From contig OX377203.1 in assembly GCA_947396885.1 (NCBI GenBank), positions 25,795,253 through 25,859,252 of the forward strand: 64,000 nt of DNA, written 5' to 3'. Within the stretch, counting starts at the first letter, position 1. Every line of letters begins with the position of its first letter. This stretch comes from Heligmosomoides polygyrus polygyrus (Eukaryota; Nematoda; Chromadorea; Rhabditida; Heligmosomidae). Shown here in pieces: positions 1 to 10,650 of this stretch. The notes under the pieces are model-generated. The model was not told the DNA's origin and ran no database searches. It saw nothing but the letters and a program-made list of their open reading frames with translations. A program made the position numbers and the translations under genes.

Positions 1-92
1 AGCCCCCGGAGTTCTGGGCGAAGGGCATCGGCGACCTGCCCAATCGATGGGCCACTGTTGTGGATAAATGTGGTGATTATGTTGTTGATTAG
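1..92 (+). pseudogene. mariner transposase C-terminus (fragment cut by window edge)
   Basis: Frame 3 reads PPEFWAKGIGDLPNRWATVV then DKCGDYVVD and a TAG stop at 90-92. The pattern FW..GI..LP.RW..VV...G.Y is the conserved C-terminus of mariner transposases (DD34D, cut-and-paste transposition). An AATAAA lies just downstream at 104-109. The catalytic core would lie upstream of the window, so activity cannot be judged. It probably sits in a long intron of the isomerase gene, because the next exon of that gene begins at 1413 on the same strand. The placement is inferred. Confidence 0.75.
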
Positions 93-947
93 ACTTGTTT
101 TTCAATAAAGTGGAAAAAATTAAAAATGGTGAAATTTTCGGACATGAATTATTGGACAGCCTGGTAGTTTACAATGTGTTCTTCAACAGTGGCATTGATT
201 GCAGGAACTTTCAGTTTTCTTTTCAGTAAGGCATCTTCTGAGTGCATAAAAATTTGTAATGAATATTCTCTACAACGCATGCGGTATAGTCTGTGCCTTT
301 CGTGTTGGGTAGGTAATGCGTTCTTGAGTTTGAAGCTTGAATGTTAGTTAGGTTGGTTTTGATATTGATATTTATTAATGTTACGTTCACAAGTACGAAT
401 AAAGAGGAAAAATAGTGTAACAAAACAGGTTGCAATGCTCGGGCTGCACTTTGTATCTCGCAAATCGGGCGAACAAGTATTTAACTCTTTCTTATAGAAC
501 GGTCTACGTCAGTCAAGTGTCATAACGAACATTGATGCAGGTCCATAGAACGTTCTCTAGGAAAATATGGCATATGGGCGATAGATTTCGATGAAGCCGT
601 GCTTCTTGATGGTAAATCGCATGTTAAACACGGTTTTCGATAAAAAATGAAAGTTGTCAACCGAATTTAACAGTGAATAAGGCCGTAGATATTTCGATTG
701 TCACTGAAGAAGCCGAAAAAGGTGAGCTAATAGTGAACTTGACTGTTCGCCAGTCACGCAAGATGCTATTCTTGGTGATTAACTTTAAGCACTGAAGCTT
801 TTGACGGCTGATATCGAGTAGGAGCAGAGCGCTTACCGCAGCCCAAGAATGACGATGCATTGACGCTGACCTTCGTCCTTCATTTGAGGAAACACACTTA
901 AGGCTCTTTGAAGAAAACTGAGGGGCCGTTCCCTATTTTTCGAGAGA
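93..947. other. no recognisable gene; probable intron of the isomerase gene
   Basis: AT-rich sequence without domain-like reading frames. I searched both strands for the missing Nudix exons of the isomerase, such as an LLLQQRS-like motif, and did not find them. Short open frames on the minus strand (223-435, 657-860) match nothing I know. Confidence 0.5.
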
Positions 948-1235
948 GGCCGGCACCTCCTCCGACTGCGCCACACGATCAGCAGCAAGGATACATTACA
1001 TTACATTATGAAGCTACGGGTTAGCCCATTTAATGGTGTGCGCCACGCATTCTTCTTCTATATTATGTCACGAATTCAACTAAAATGTGTTTGCGTTCCA
1101 CTTCCTGTTGAAATTGTAGCCTCGCAATTCACTGACCACGAAATCATACAAGGTTTGGTTGGCCTGGGGAGCCCAATCCTCGACCCCGTTCGAGGTTCAT
1201 ACACGAGTAGGCGCCTCCTACGACTACTCCAGACG
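948..1235 (-). mobile_element. SINE-A, degenerate copy or two joined fragments
   Basis: A SINE-A 5' head in reverse orientation (cacctcctccgactgcgcc) lies at 955-973. A second, longer degenerate copy follows at 1030-1235, with the landmarks gcgccacgcattctt, aaggtttggttggcctggg and ggcgcctcctacgac. The family is described at the copy 14954-15252. Confidence 0.65.
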
Positions 1236-1412
1236 TTGCTATGAAATAATTATCCAATTTTGACCTCCGGTTTCCGCTATAACGTTCAGTGATAAGAACA
1301 GCTAAGTGAGCAGAAAGGGCGACAAAAAGAAGACCTGTGAATTTGCTCACCTGTAGGTAATGGTTTGAAGAACACTAGATGCTGAAGAGACAGTGTGATA
1401 TCTTCAGTTTAG

Positions 1413-1989
1413 ATTACATTTCCGTTGCTATGGGCCAACACTTGCTGCAGCCATCCGTTGTTTACCGAGGTCGAGTTGAACGGAGCATCCGGAGCAGTGG
1501 CGGCAGCCGTTAGGAAGATAGATCACGAGCTGGGTGTTAGTGATTTGAGGCCCGAAGAATGTCGCGTGATGGGACGGTTTCTCTACAAGGTAGGAGGGAC
1601 CACAGTTCAACTGATACAGCTTTCAGAATGCGCTGCAAAGTTCCCTGTTCAGGCGGTAATGGACGAGTCTCCGTGGGGAGAGCATGAGCTCGACTATGCG
1701 GTGCTTATGCGCGGCCTCTCACTAGATCGCCTTAGACCGAATCCTTCTGAAGTGAGCGACGTTCGAGCAGTTGATGAGCGAGAGTTGGCCGATTGGGTGG
1801 CGACAGGTTGGTCGGGATCTGTGCCACGCTGCCCTGATTTCAAGTGATTTTCCTCGTATTTCAGAGCCTTCTGTGTTCTCGCCCTGGTTTCTCCTATTCC
1901 ATCGCCTGCGGTTTCTGTCGGACTGGTGGCGGAACCTTGAGCGGATCGAGTCTGTACCCATAGGCATGGAGATCGTGCGCATGAACTGA
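1413..1989 (+). CDS. idi-1: isopentenyl-diphosphate delta-isomerase, last three exons
   Basis: Type 1 IPP isomerase interconverts isopentenyl and dimethylallyl diphosphate in isoprenoid synthesis (Nudix-fold metalloenzyme, cytosol or peroxisome). Exons are 1413-1589, 1653-1806 and 1865-1989 (TGA 1987-1989), giving 151 aa from ITFP to the end, close to the corresponding part of human IDI1. Visible signatures: ITFPLLWANTCCSHPL, where the second Cys is the catalytic Cys and His a metal ligand; then WGEHELDY, whose Glu pair includes the catalytic and metal-binding acid; and a C-terminal FSPWF...FLSDWW...ERIESV. Introns are 63 nt (1590-1652, phase 0) and 58 nt (1807-1864, phase 1), with GT-AG ends and TTCAG or TTTCAG acceptors. 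The first exon here starts after TTTAG at 1412 in phase 0, so the N-terminal half lies in exons I cannot find, probably upstream of the window. The core residues are intact and no stops occur, so it looks functional. Confidence 0.9.
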
Positions 1990-2673
1990 CTGTAATACGG
2001 GCTCTATAATCGACCGCAGCACGACCGCAACACGAAAATTCTGTTTGAAGGCTTCAGTAGCGAGATATTGCCTTGCATAGACGCCTAGCCTCCTAGACTA
2101 CAGGTAACAGCCTTCAGTAGGTCGTGACACGATCGTCCACACACTACAATAAGCTGCGAAGCCCAGCCGAGTGTAATAGACATACTAGTACTTAAGCTAA
2201 CCGTATCTATTTCTGTGTGGAGGATCATCTGCATAATATTTTCGTGATTCATCGTGATAAGAGCTGTGCTCATAGATTCTTATGCAGAGAGAATATGTGA
2301 CTGACTTACCCTGTGCAGGGATTCTACCTTTAGAAGCTCATTACGCTAGCTTGTTCAATTTCCTCATATAATCCTTCTTTCAGGAAGTGCTTTAAGGCCT
2401 TCAGTTCTACCTTCCGCTCTTTTCAGGCCCAGGTTATAGCATTACCGTTCTTAGAGGTGTACATTTCTTTCGCGTACTTGTGTCAGATGTCTTATAGAGC
2501 AGGTTGCAACTCAGCAACACTGTCGCTTTGTCAATTTCCTGCTGTGATCCGTTGACTAATAAACCGCTACCATCATGCAGACTTCTTTCCATATATGGTT
2601 CGTCCATTCCATGTATTCGCCTCGTTGAGTTGTTCTGTGTAGGTGCTTTGCCTCACAATCTCCACTGCTGATC
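1990..2673. other. intergenic region between idi and spcs-3
   Basis: 684 bp separate the isomerase stop from the SPCS3 acceptor region. I see no ORF, tRNA or repeat copy and no clear AATAAA after the isomerase stop. The region presumably holds the isomerase 3' UTR and the promoter or outron of the next gene. Confidence 0.5.
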
Positions 2674-2687
2674 GTTCAGTTTCAGCC
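2674..2687 (+). promoter_or_regulatory. tandem 3' splice sites just before the spcs-3 start (probable SL trans-splice acceptor)
   Basis: GTTCAG at 2674-2679 is followed at once by TTTCAG at 2680-2685, two bases before the ATG at 2688. TTTCAG directly upstream of the start codon is the typical nematode spliced-leader acceptor. A cis intron in the 5' UTR is the alternative. The site helps fix ATG 2688 as the start rather than the alternative-codon frame opening at 2643. Confidence 0.6.
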
Positions 2688-5600
2688 ATGCACTCCATCT
2701 ACTCGAGGGCAAATGCGCTGTTCGCGTTCATGTTGTGGGTGCTGGCGGCGGTGACGTTTGCCTGCTTCCTCAGCACGACGTTCCTCGACTACTCAGCCAA
2801 GGTGGAGATCACTGTTAACAATCCGAGAGTGTACGTCTTTTAACAGCAGTTATTTTATCTCGATACTGTCATTTATCTCTTAGTTAATAATTCCGTTATC
2901 AAGCTGGTTGCCAAGGGTGTCACAAAAGGTATTTATGCTATTTGAGTGCGTATGAAGTTGATAACGCTCTAGGTATAGTAAACGTCTTTAGATCCTCTTG
3001 AAGAAATACATGCTCTGGTGTTTTGGACATGTAGACCAAACAAAGCTTGACCAGCGTCTTGCAGTATTAATCGGATTGGTAGAGTAACTACCTTCGTAGG
3101 AAATTCTGCAATCGTATACGTTTTTTTGCGCCTGTATCTGCTGTGTTTTCCTTTTAAGTAACTGCAATTTATCTGACGAGAGAAGGGTTATGTCTGAACG
3201 ACAAAAACAGATTCCACAGTGAGAATCTCCTCTCTTCAAGCAATATTCGAAAAGTATCTTCCATTTCTGCGAGGTAATTGAACCTACCGAGTTAGGGTAA
3301 AGCTTCACTATGGGATCGCACAGTCGTGTAATACCTTCCAAGTATCCAATATACGAAAAGAATACGAAAATGTTACTCCATATGCTGGGGATTAGGCGTA
3401 CGTTTCCTTGACTCGCAGTATTTTTTGCATTTTTCTGCATACTCCATGCTTGGAAGGTGTTATCATGTGCGACACTGCGATCACGTTGTGAGGTTTCATC
3501 CTAACTCGGTAGGTTCAAGGACTTTGCAGAGAAGGAACATACTTTTCTGTTATTTGAGTGGTGAAGATTCTCGCAGCGGCGTTGATTTTCGTCATTCAGA
3601 CGTACGCCTGATACCCTTTCCTGATAAAATTTGTTATAACTTCAAGCCAGAAGTACTAGTACTTATGCAGGATCTTTCTGAGAAAGAATAAAAGTTCCCA
3701 AACTTGTCCGAGAACAGTGAATAACGCATCGATTAGTCATCCTTCCTTTTTCTCTCCTCTCCCCCATTCTGATGCCGATGTTATAGCTATGAAAACGATG
3801 ATACGATTGGCGATGGATGTGGTAGTTAAATAACGACCACGGGGTAATTCATGTTTTATCCTGTCCTCCCATATGTTTAGGACGGTTTAGTCAAAAGAAT
3901 TCCTTATTAATCGAGACACGTCTTGTATACTATGTCTAATTCCTAGGTTCGCTTAGAAGCCCAGGTATTTTGTAACCGTCTCATAAGTGATTTTATATGA
4001 TCAATCTATTTCAATTGACAGATTAAGAGTAGTTTTTCGAAACGAACAGGTTAGCAGTGTTAGCCGCAAGGAACGGCGCGTTCCTGTATTGAAGTTTAGG
4101 TGGTTCCTGCAACGCCATTCAAGTAACCACATGTTATTTTGGATGAGTCCTTGGCGCGATGTGTTCATTTCGCAGAAGATTTCCGTGTTTTTGTTCATCC
4201 AAGCAAGTTAGAGCACTTCACTTTAGCTAAAGCGCTAACATTTTCACGATCCTTTAGGTAATTTTTTTTAACTCGGGTAATCGAATGGACTTGATCGAGA
4301 GAGTAATTCGCTGCCTATTGCTACAGGCGATCGATCGCTGACTATTCGTCGTCATCGGAGAAGGCTGACTTGGGTATGCTGGACTTCAGCATCTCTGGCG
4401 ATTTCTCGAAGGCATTCAACTGGAATGTGAAGCAACTGTTTGTGTACCTTGTCGCAGAGTATGAGACGCCGGAGAATGTGAGTGGAAGTTTTGATTTCTG
4501 CCGACTCCCATGCTGTATTTTCTCACGTTGTTGACAATATCGTTGATTATGAATGAAGGTGAAGCCAACAGATAGTAGAAGAATGTTCGGCGATTGTGAT
4601 GAAATTAAATTCAAGAGACGGCTTGAATACTCTCCTTTTATGGTCATATGTTGAGCACAGTTGGAGGACGCTTCTCTTGATACACCCTGAGACGATTCAT
4701 GGCTCGAGTTTAGCTCAGGCCAACCAAGCCTTCCTTCCATTCATCATGGGTCCGTGAATTCGAGAAAGAGGTGTCGATTGGCTACCCTCTACAGGTCACT
4801 CTGTGCACCACCCTTGCCGCCGTTGGCAACGTTCTGTAGAAGTGATATACGTGCGCATCTAACAGAGGGATTGGCGAACGCTGCCCTTTACCCTTAACGG
4901 TCATGGATGATGCATCCAGTAGTGTTCACACCGCGCTCACGAGAGATTGATCTTTATTACTAGTTACCCGTCCATCTCTGCAAGGTCTACGAAGCGGTTC
5001 TAGAGCTGCATGTGACAGCTGGAGAGCCGATTTCTCCATACTTTCACAAACCAAATCTTAAATAGCCCAAAAGGATGAAGGACAAAGATTGGCGTTAGGC
5101 AGTTCTTCGGGATACGCCTTGCATTTTAGTCGTAAGTAGAATCGTGGAGCTCCTCAGAGTGCCTGTTCAGTTTGCCCATTGACTACAGGTGCCCAGCCAG
5201 TGAGAGGGGTCAGTTCTAAAAGCCTCTTCGTCTCCTTACTTTTGCTGCATTACACCCGCCGCGTCCACCCAGATTACAAGTAGAAAGATCTGTGCTGTCC
5301 GCCTCGCCTCCGATAGAATTAACCCACTGGCGGTTTCAGACGATGAACCAAGTTGTTCTGTGGGATAGCATCGTGATGCGCAGTGAACGGGTAATACTCG
5401 ATGAACGCCGTCTTCAAAGCAAGTACTACTTCTTGGATGATGGCACTAATTTGCTCAACCATCCTAACGTCACTCTGGTATTGAGGTATGTATCTTAGGA
5501 AGTTTCCTTTTTATTTATTTAACAAAATGTGCACTTTATTGCTGATCCTGTGATTTGTAAAGGGTCATATTGACACAATAGGGGTGAAACATTGGTTCAA

Positions 5601-7491
5601 TGCTATGCCTCATTCTTGCTGCGTACCACATCACGTGCGAGGGTTAGTAAACCAGCATTAATTGCTGGATCCAGGTATTTCTTTAACGAAGTCTACTGCT
5701 GTTTAAGGATTGATGTTTTACATCCTTGCTTGAGCATGGAACGGCTGCTGTCCTATCTTACTATATATGGGGGAGATACTAGATCTAATTAAGGTGATCC
5801 GTGGATCAAGTCGTCCGCCACGGGGAGGGCATCGAAACCAATAGGTACCTTTGACAGGGCGGGTTATGCCAGCCGGCAGTTTCTTTTAGCTTAACCGCAG
5901 GCGATTGCTGATGAATTTATAACATTGGCCGCCGATCACCCAACTTTATGATATGTTGGACGGCAACGCGTCAAGGTATAGATGAGAATCATACGCTGAA
6001 GACCGGGATTTGGGAGTTGTACCGCAGAAGTCGTCCGACGTGCGTCGGGATTCAAAGCAGTAAGGGAGGCCTAGCAAGGAGCACCACTGAAACGCTTGGG
6101 GGGGGGGGGGGAGACCAGCGGGAAGAGCAGAGAACCGTAGACTAGTGAAGGAGGATCAGTATTTTCTCTCAATATCGTCCAACGTGTGTCGGATTTCAGA
6201 AAGACGCGACACAGATTCCCTGTATGTGTGTGTGTGTGTTCAGATCCAGAAGACGTGCTTCAAACTTGGTGCAACAACATGCGTTGGATTTCTAGAAGAC
6301 CTTTTCAAGGCCTCTTGCAACGTGCATGCGAGTGCTTGACTCCCACCACGTATCGCTGCCCCAGCACATAGGTAGGGGTATTAGCTGTGGAGAGGGTGGG
6401 GGTATGGAGCATGACTACAGGAATCGGACGACTATAGTTGCTGTTGTTGGACAATGAAGGATATCGACCTGTCAACCAATATCGATTGATTCTTGTATGT
6501 ATGTTTCTGCAGATTAGGCACTTCGGGGGACTCTCGCGATCTGTTTCTCGCCACGTGGAGAAGGGGTATTTCGGGGAATAGATCGCGTAGACGCGATAGA
6601 GTATGGACAGTCTTCAAAGGGGTATTTCGAGGATTCTGCGCTACCATATCCAGCTGTACTATTCTATATAGCAAAACGTAGTTTTTACTATAATGAAAGT
6701 AGGAAGGCCTAAAAAGATGGTCGGAGGTGTTATTTTCTTGGCGTTTGGGGACGAAGTCTTGAACCAAATGTTTGACAGCCGCTAGTTCAACGTCTGGTAG
6801 AAGATAGAAACAGTTTGAAGAATGTTCTATTGCAATCAAAACTCTTGCTTTCGGATGATCTCGAACTCACACCTTTGATTTCCGAGCAGAGATGCTACGC
6901 CGTACACCAGAGGCGCTGTTCGATAGAACGGAACATCCACGATATCTGCCTAGTTAGGAACAACCTATTTGCACTCACCCGCGATATCAACATACCAGTC
7001 AGGATGTTGATCGCGACTAAACATGCTTATCTTTAAGGACTGGTAGCAGGAGACTATAGATATCGTTTAAATTGGGTGATGGGAGCGTGTTTGAAGCTCC
7101 GAAGTGAGTCAACCCTTGCGAACCTAAAGTGCTGTATGACACGTTTTCGTCGAGTATTCAATCCTGCCCGACCTGCTCACGTCCTACGTTATTACCTTGC
7201 CTTAGTGCCAAGCCGGCTTGTGCAAATTCGTCCTACCCAATTTGAACTGCACCAGATAGTGTTTCACGGGCAAGGTTTTTCGGGTTTCTTACTCAATCTC
7301 TCTACTGCGGTATCAGATAGACTGGAACTATAATGATAAAGGGCTTTAGGTGAAGAAGAGAGAAATCCTGAGTTAGAAGTGGTTGTTGCAGATACAACGT
7401 GGTACCGAACGCTGGCTATCTGAGGCTATCACAAGCTGAGGGAAAAGCGGTAGTCAAGTTCCCGGCCACGTACACTACCAAGAAGCACTAG
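2688..7491 (+). CDS. spcs-3: signal peptidase complex subunit 3 (SPC22/23), complete four-exon gene
   Basis: A non-catalytic ER-membrane subunit that supports the SEC11 signal peptidase in removing signal peptides during translocation. Exons are 2688-2830, 4327-4477, 5340-5485 and 7392-7491 (TAG 7489-7491). The 540 nt encode 179 aa, against 180 in human and Caenorhabditis. The protein starts MHSIYSRANALFAF, then has one membrane segment (about residues 10-31), making it a type II protein with a lumenal domain. Family landmarks in order: FNWNVKQLFVYLVAEY, NQVVLWDSIV, KYYFLDDG, then NVT at residue 141, equivalent to the glycosylated sequon of the human protein, and YNVVPNAGYLRL near the end. 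Splice donors are GTACGT, GTGAGT and GTATGT; acceptors are CTACAG, TTTCAG and TTGCAG. Phases are 2, 0 and 2, and the frame stays open across every junction. Introns of 1496, 862 and 1906 bp hold repeats. No disabling change is seen. Confidence 0.95.
3175..3640. repeat. foldback (long inverted repeat) in spcs-3 intron 1
   Basis: The reverse complement of about 3175-3350 matches about 3450-3625. Both arms read through cctaactcggtaggttca, ggaa.atacttttc and gattctc in the same order, separated by a spacer of about 100 bp. Read as protein, both arms contain PNSVGS, which creates misleading open frames on opposite strands (2988-3440 minus, 3425-3691 plus). It is probably a palindromic MITE or foldback element. 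No transposase is present. Confidence 0.65.
6093..6104. repeat. poly-G run in spcs-3 intron 3
   Basis: An uninterrupted run of about 12 G lies in the third intron. Nearby, cgtcc.acgtg.gtcgg occurs twice (about 6032 and 6177), and a short GT microsatellite is at about 6224-6239. Confidence 0.6.
6830..6925 (-). mobile_element. SINE-B copy in spcs-3 intron 3
   Basis: Reverse-oriented tRNA-derived SINE-B: gcaatcaaaactctt, then a degraded B box (tctcgaactcac), gagatgctacgcc and agaggcgctg. It is divergent from the family form described at 15566-15645. Confidence 0.6.
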
Positions 7492-7970
7492 TCGCTGCCT
7501 ATAAATGTTCTGTTTCATGACCGTCGGCGGTGCTAGAGAGCAGTGCACACGGGATTCCCCTAAGTCTGTTTGTTTCTCGATGCTGCCGATGCCTTTGAGA
7601 TTGAGTGTTTGTTGTCTGTTTCCGGTTTGTGATCCATTTCTGCGATTAGCCAGAGGTCATTTACGCTCGATGCGATGGTGAATTATCGCTTCTGTTGTTG
7701 TTTCATTCGATTATCGATGGGTATCTCTTTAATTTATTGTTTCAAGGGATTTTCTTCTGTAAAAGAGCTGTTTATCCAGTGTATTTCATAAATTCTTCTC
7801 TTCGAAGTTTTGCTCTTGTTTTGGCCTGATAAAAGTATGCGTTTACTAAGTCTCCGAGGTTAGTTGTCTGAAATATTGAAGAATTTCTAACAATTCGCGC
7901 AATTCTGTGAGATGCTACTGAAGGCTGCCTGCGGTTTTATCAACACAAGGATACAAGCGATTATAAAGAT
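7492..7970. other. spcs-3 downstream region
   Basis: Likely the 3' UTR and downstream sequence, rich in T toward its end. No canonical AATAAA is seen and no other feature is recognised. Confidence 0.4.
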
Positions 7971-8112
7971 AGGCGCGTGCTAGCGCAGTTGGAGGAAGTG
8001 CCGGCTGTCGCGTGCATCCGATTCCAGCTAGGTTCCTGGTTCTGATTTCCAGCCAAGAGCAACTTCCTAGCTCTTCGGGTCGGCGAAGTGGTGCCGCGGT
8101 GGTCTGAAAAGG
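7971..8112 (+). mobile_element. SINE-A 5' half, interrupted
   Basis: Starts ggcgcgtgctagcgcag with the tRNA-like head and continues through ggttcctggttctgattt to a gtctgaaaagg that corresponds to the mid-SINE gtctgggaagg. Homology stops at about 8112, where LINE sequence begins. The matching 3' half in the same orientation resumes at 9198, so one SINE appears split by later insertions. Confidence 0.7.
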
Positions 8113-9021
8113 AGTGATGGAGTTTCCCATCTCTGTTGGGCTACACCAGACTGCGCTTTCTCCACTCACTGTTGTCGTCATAGATGCCATTACGAGAGAT
8201 CTTTAGAAGCCTGTTCCATAGACGCTGTTCTATGCTGATGACGTGATGCTCGCTTGCGAAGAAAAAGATGATCTCGAGCGGCAGGTGCAGGCTTGGTGCG
8301 ACCGCTTGAAGATGTTGGGCTCAGGCTGAATGTCAAGAAGGCCGAATACCTAACGACTGACGTAAACGAGGCAGGCTCCATTAAGATTGATGGCACTGAG
8401 CTTGCACACACTTCGGTGCTTAAGTACTTGGGATCAGCAATAGCCTCTGATGGCAGTCTGATGGTTGAATTGAACTCACGCGTGAGTGCAGCTTGGTCCA
8501 AGTGGCGCTCGTTGACTGGAGTACTCTGTGACAAGAAGATGCCAGGGCGGTTAAAGTCGAAGATCTATAGAACCGTCGTCCGGCCGGTAGCGATGTACGG
8601 TGCTGAGTGCTGGCCTGCCAATGAGGAAGTTGAGGGAAGCGTCATGGAGATGAACATGCTGCGCTGGACGGCTGAGGTGACGCACATGGACCGCATCCGA
8701 AATGATGCTATTCGGCAGAAGTTTGGTGCCGCGCTGATAGCTGACAACATGCGCGAGGCTCGCTTGCGATGGTACGGCCACGTTCTGCGTGAAAGGGAAG
8801 ACAGCGTCCGCAAGAGAGGCCTTAACTTTGAGGTAATAGGAAAGCGGCCTAGAGGGCGCCCGAAGCAACGCTGGGCTGATACGTTACACAAGGACACAAG
8901 GACTTTAAAGTAGCTGGTGTCTACCCTGATCTAGCACGGGATCGGGAAAGATGGCGAAATGTCACCAGAAAAGCGGACCCCGCCATGAAGCGGGACAAAC
9001 GTTGAAGAAGAAGAAGAAGAA
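8113..9021 (+). pseudogene. RTE-like reverse transcriptase, 3' part with GAA tail (5'-truncated LINE)
   Basis: The sequence encodes the C-terminal half of a non-LTR reverse transcriptase: a QGSALSPL-like block (about 8136-8160, degraded), then LFYADDVMLA with the YADD active site (8223-8250). It continues as LRLNVKKAEYLTTD, VLKYLGSAIASDG, MYGAECWPANEEVE, MLRWTAEVTHMDRIR, RWYGHVLRE and GKRPRGRPKQRWADTL. The long open stretch is 8293-8913. A single-base loss near 8310 breaks the frame between the YADD block and LRLNVKK, and there are stops before the active site, so it is dead. The 3' end is a (GAA)n tail at 9004-9021, as in RTE-type elements that end in short tandem repeats. The truncated 5' end abuts SINE-A at 8112. 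Confidence 0.85.
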
Positions 9022-9024
9022 TGC

Positions 9025-9197
9025 CTTAGGTGGTCAGCCGAATAAGCTAGTGTTTTATCCTTCTCAGACAAGTCTGGTACCAATTCACCGACCCCGAAGA
9101 GATGGAAAGCTTGGTTGGCCTAGGTAGGAAATCCGAACCAGGAACCTAGAATCGGGTGCATGCGACAGCAGGCACCTGCGACTGCGCTCAAAGTGCC
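9025..9197 (-). mobile_element. SINE-A 5' part, reverse orientation
   Basis: Contains ttctcagacaagtctggtac, ccgaccccgaagagatgg, aatccgaaccaggaacct and ctgcgactgcgctc. The 3' part of this copy is missing where the LINE tail ends at 9021. Confidence 0.75.
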
Positions 9198-9312
9198 CTT
9201 GTATACTCTAAACACACATTCAGATTGCGTCCAGGACGTCCCGTAGAAGTAGAATGTGTGGCGCATCCCAAAAGGGATTGATTGCCACCGTTCTTCATCC
9301 TTAAATAAGGGT
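9198..9312 (+). mobile_element. SINE-A 3' half, forward orientation
   Basis: Begins ttgtatactctaaacacaca and continues through gacgtcccgtagaagtagaa and cgcatcccaaaagggattg to a tail of ttcatcctta. It joins head to head with the reverse copy at 9197 and may be the far half of the SINE that starts at 7971. Confidence 0.7.
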
Positions 9313-9938
9313 TCCGCTCCTCACGCGGTCCTTGCGCAGACCCGTTCCCGTGTCTGCGCAAAATTAATAATCGCATGACGTGTGATGCAAGATAGGCAGA
9401 ACCGCCCGATTCGAGGTGAACTTAAAAATTGCGTCGGTACATTACTCTTTGACGAGGAAAACATTTTGCTTGAGACAGTCCCGAACTTTTTCGCATTACG
9501 AGTGAATGGCAGCTCCTGCATCTGCCAGAAAATCGTAGATCTATCATGGCTCGCGTTTCGACTGGGATACGATCATGGTGTTGAAATCACGATTGATAGA
9601 AAACGCACTCGTACGTCATTGCTGTGTTTGACGCAGTTTAGTTTTTTCGACCAGCAAAGATCTCTAGTCTCTCCGTTGCTTTAAGTCTTAACGCTGCTTG
9701 AGTCAAGAAATAACTTTCTTACTAGGGACAGGTTTCGAACTCCCTTGGAACTTCAAGCTGGGACAAGGATCATTAGAAGGAGCACGGAATGCTGATTTCG
9801 AATATGGGTGTCAAAACTGCGAAACGAAACTCCTGGGCGAGTTATGATCTGCTGAAGTAGGGTGACGTAACCGCAGGCTGACCGCGCGAAAGGGCTGGCG
9901 CGAGAGTGGGAGTCATCGGGGCTTCATATAATAGAATG
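9313..9938. other. unassigned stretch
   Basis: A 100-aa open frame (9382-9684) has no recognisable domain or splice context. Nothing else was identified. Confidence 0.4.
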
Positions 9939-9939
9939 G

Positions 9940-10650
9940 CCCGCCAGCTGCGGCTGTGGCGGTGCTAGTGCTGCAAGTCAGGTGCGACGTCGCTGGTTCG
10001 GTTCCCACTGCCACCGATTGTTCTGCACTTTTATCTTCGAAATGACCTCGTATTCCAAATTATGACATGTGTTTGATTAAATAGCCGGGAAAACTATCAT
10101 ACAGATTTGTAAAAATGCTCGTAGAATAGCTGCGAGTCATCTAGCCATCTTTTTCTCTTCACGGGTTAATGCATCGTTGTCGTTTGGCACCCTAAATTCA
10201 GCGAGAAGAATGGACACCACCTTTGCTGGTGAGAAGGAAATAGTGAGGGAAGAAAAACAGTAGACATTTACAGCAGTAGACAACGACATTTTGGCCTTCT
10301 TCATCATACGTACATTATTCTCCTACCTTTTTGCTTCACACATTTTTTGCTTTGATCGATGAGTGCCAAGGTAGTTAGAAACAGCTCTAGATGTTCAATA
10401 TAAGATTTGGACTACATTTGTGCAAAATAGTGAATAAAAATGGTACCATAGCAGTTTTTTGCCTTCAGCATTTTCACAAAGGTGCATGGTAGTTTTCCCG
10501 GCTATTTAACCAAACGCGTGTCATAATTCAGAATAAAAGATCATTTCAAAGATAAATCATGATGTGCACAAAAGCGGTAGCCATGGGAGTCGAGCTAACG
10601 ACCCCACATCTGACGAGCAGAAGCACTACCCATGCGTCATCCACCCCGAC
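9940..10650. repeat. foldback element with tRNA-like arms
   Basis: The left arm (about 9960-10108) and the reverse complement of the right arm (about 10485-10640) align over about 150 bp. The shared core is aaatagccgggaaaacta, preceded in both by aaattatgacatgtgttt or its variant and by tRNA-like sequence. The left arm has an A-box-like ggtgctagtgctgc and a B-box-like ggttcggttccc (about 9997-10008). The 375-bp centre shows no ORF of interest. It could be two SINE copies inserted head to head or a foldback transposon. Confidence 0.65.

Noticed and set aside
657..860. Minus-strand 67-aa frame near the isomerase gene
   Set aside because: I considered an upstream isomerase exon or an RT fragment, but it is on the wrong strand for the gene and shows no RT motif.
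2988..3440. 150-aa minus-strand frame and the 88-aa plus-strand frame beside it
   Set aside because: Both are translations of the two arms of the same foldback in spcs-3 intron 1; the similarity between them reflects the inverted repeat.
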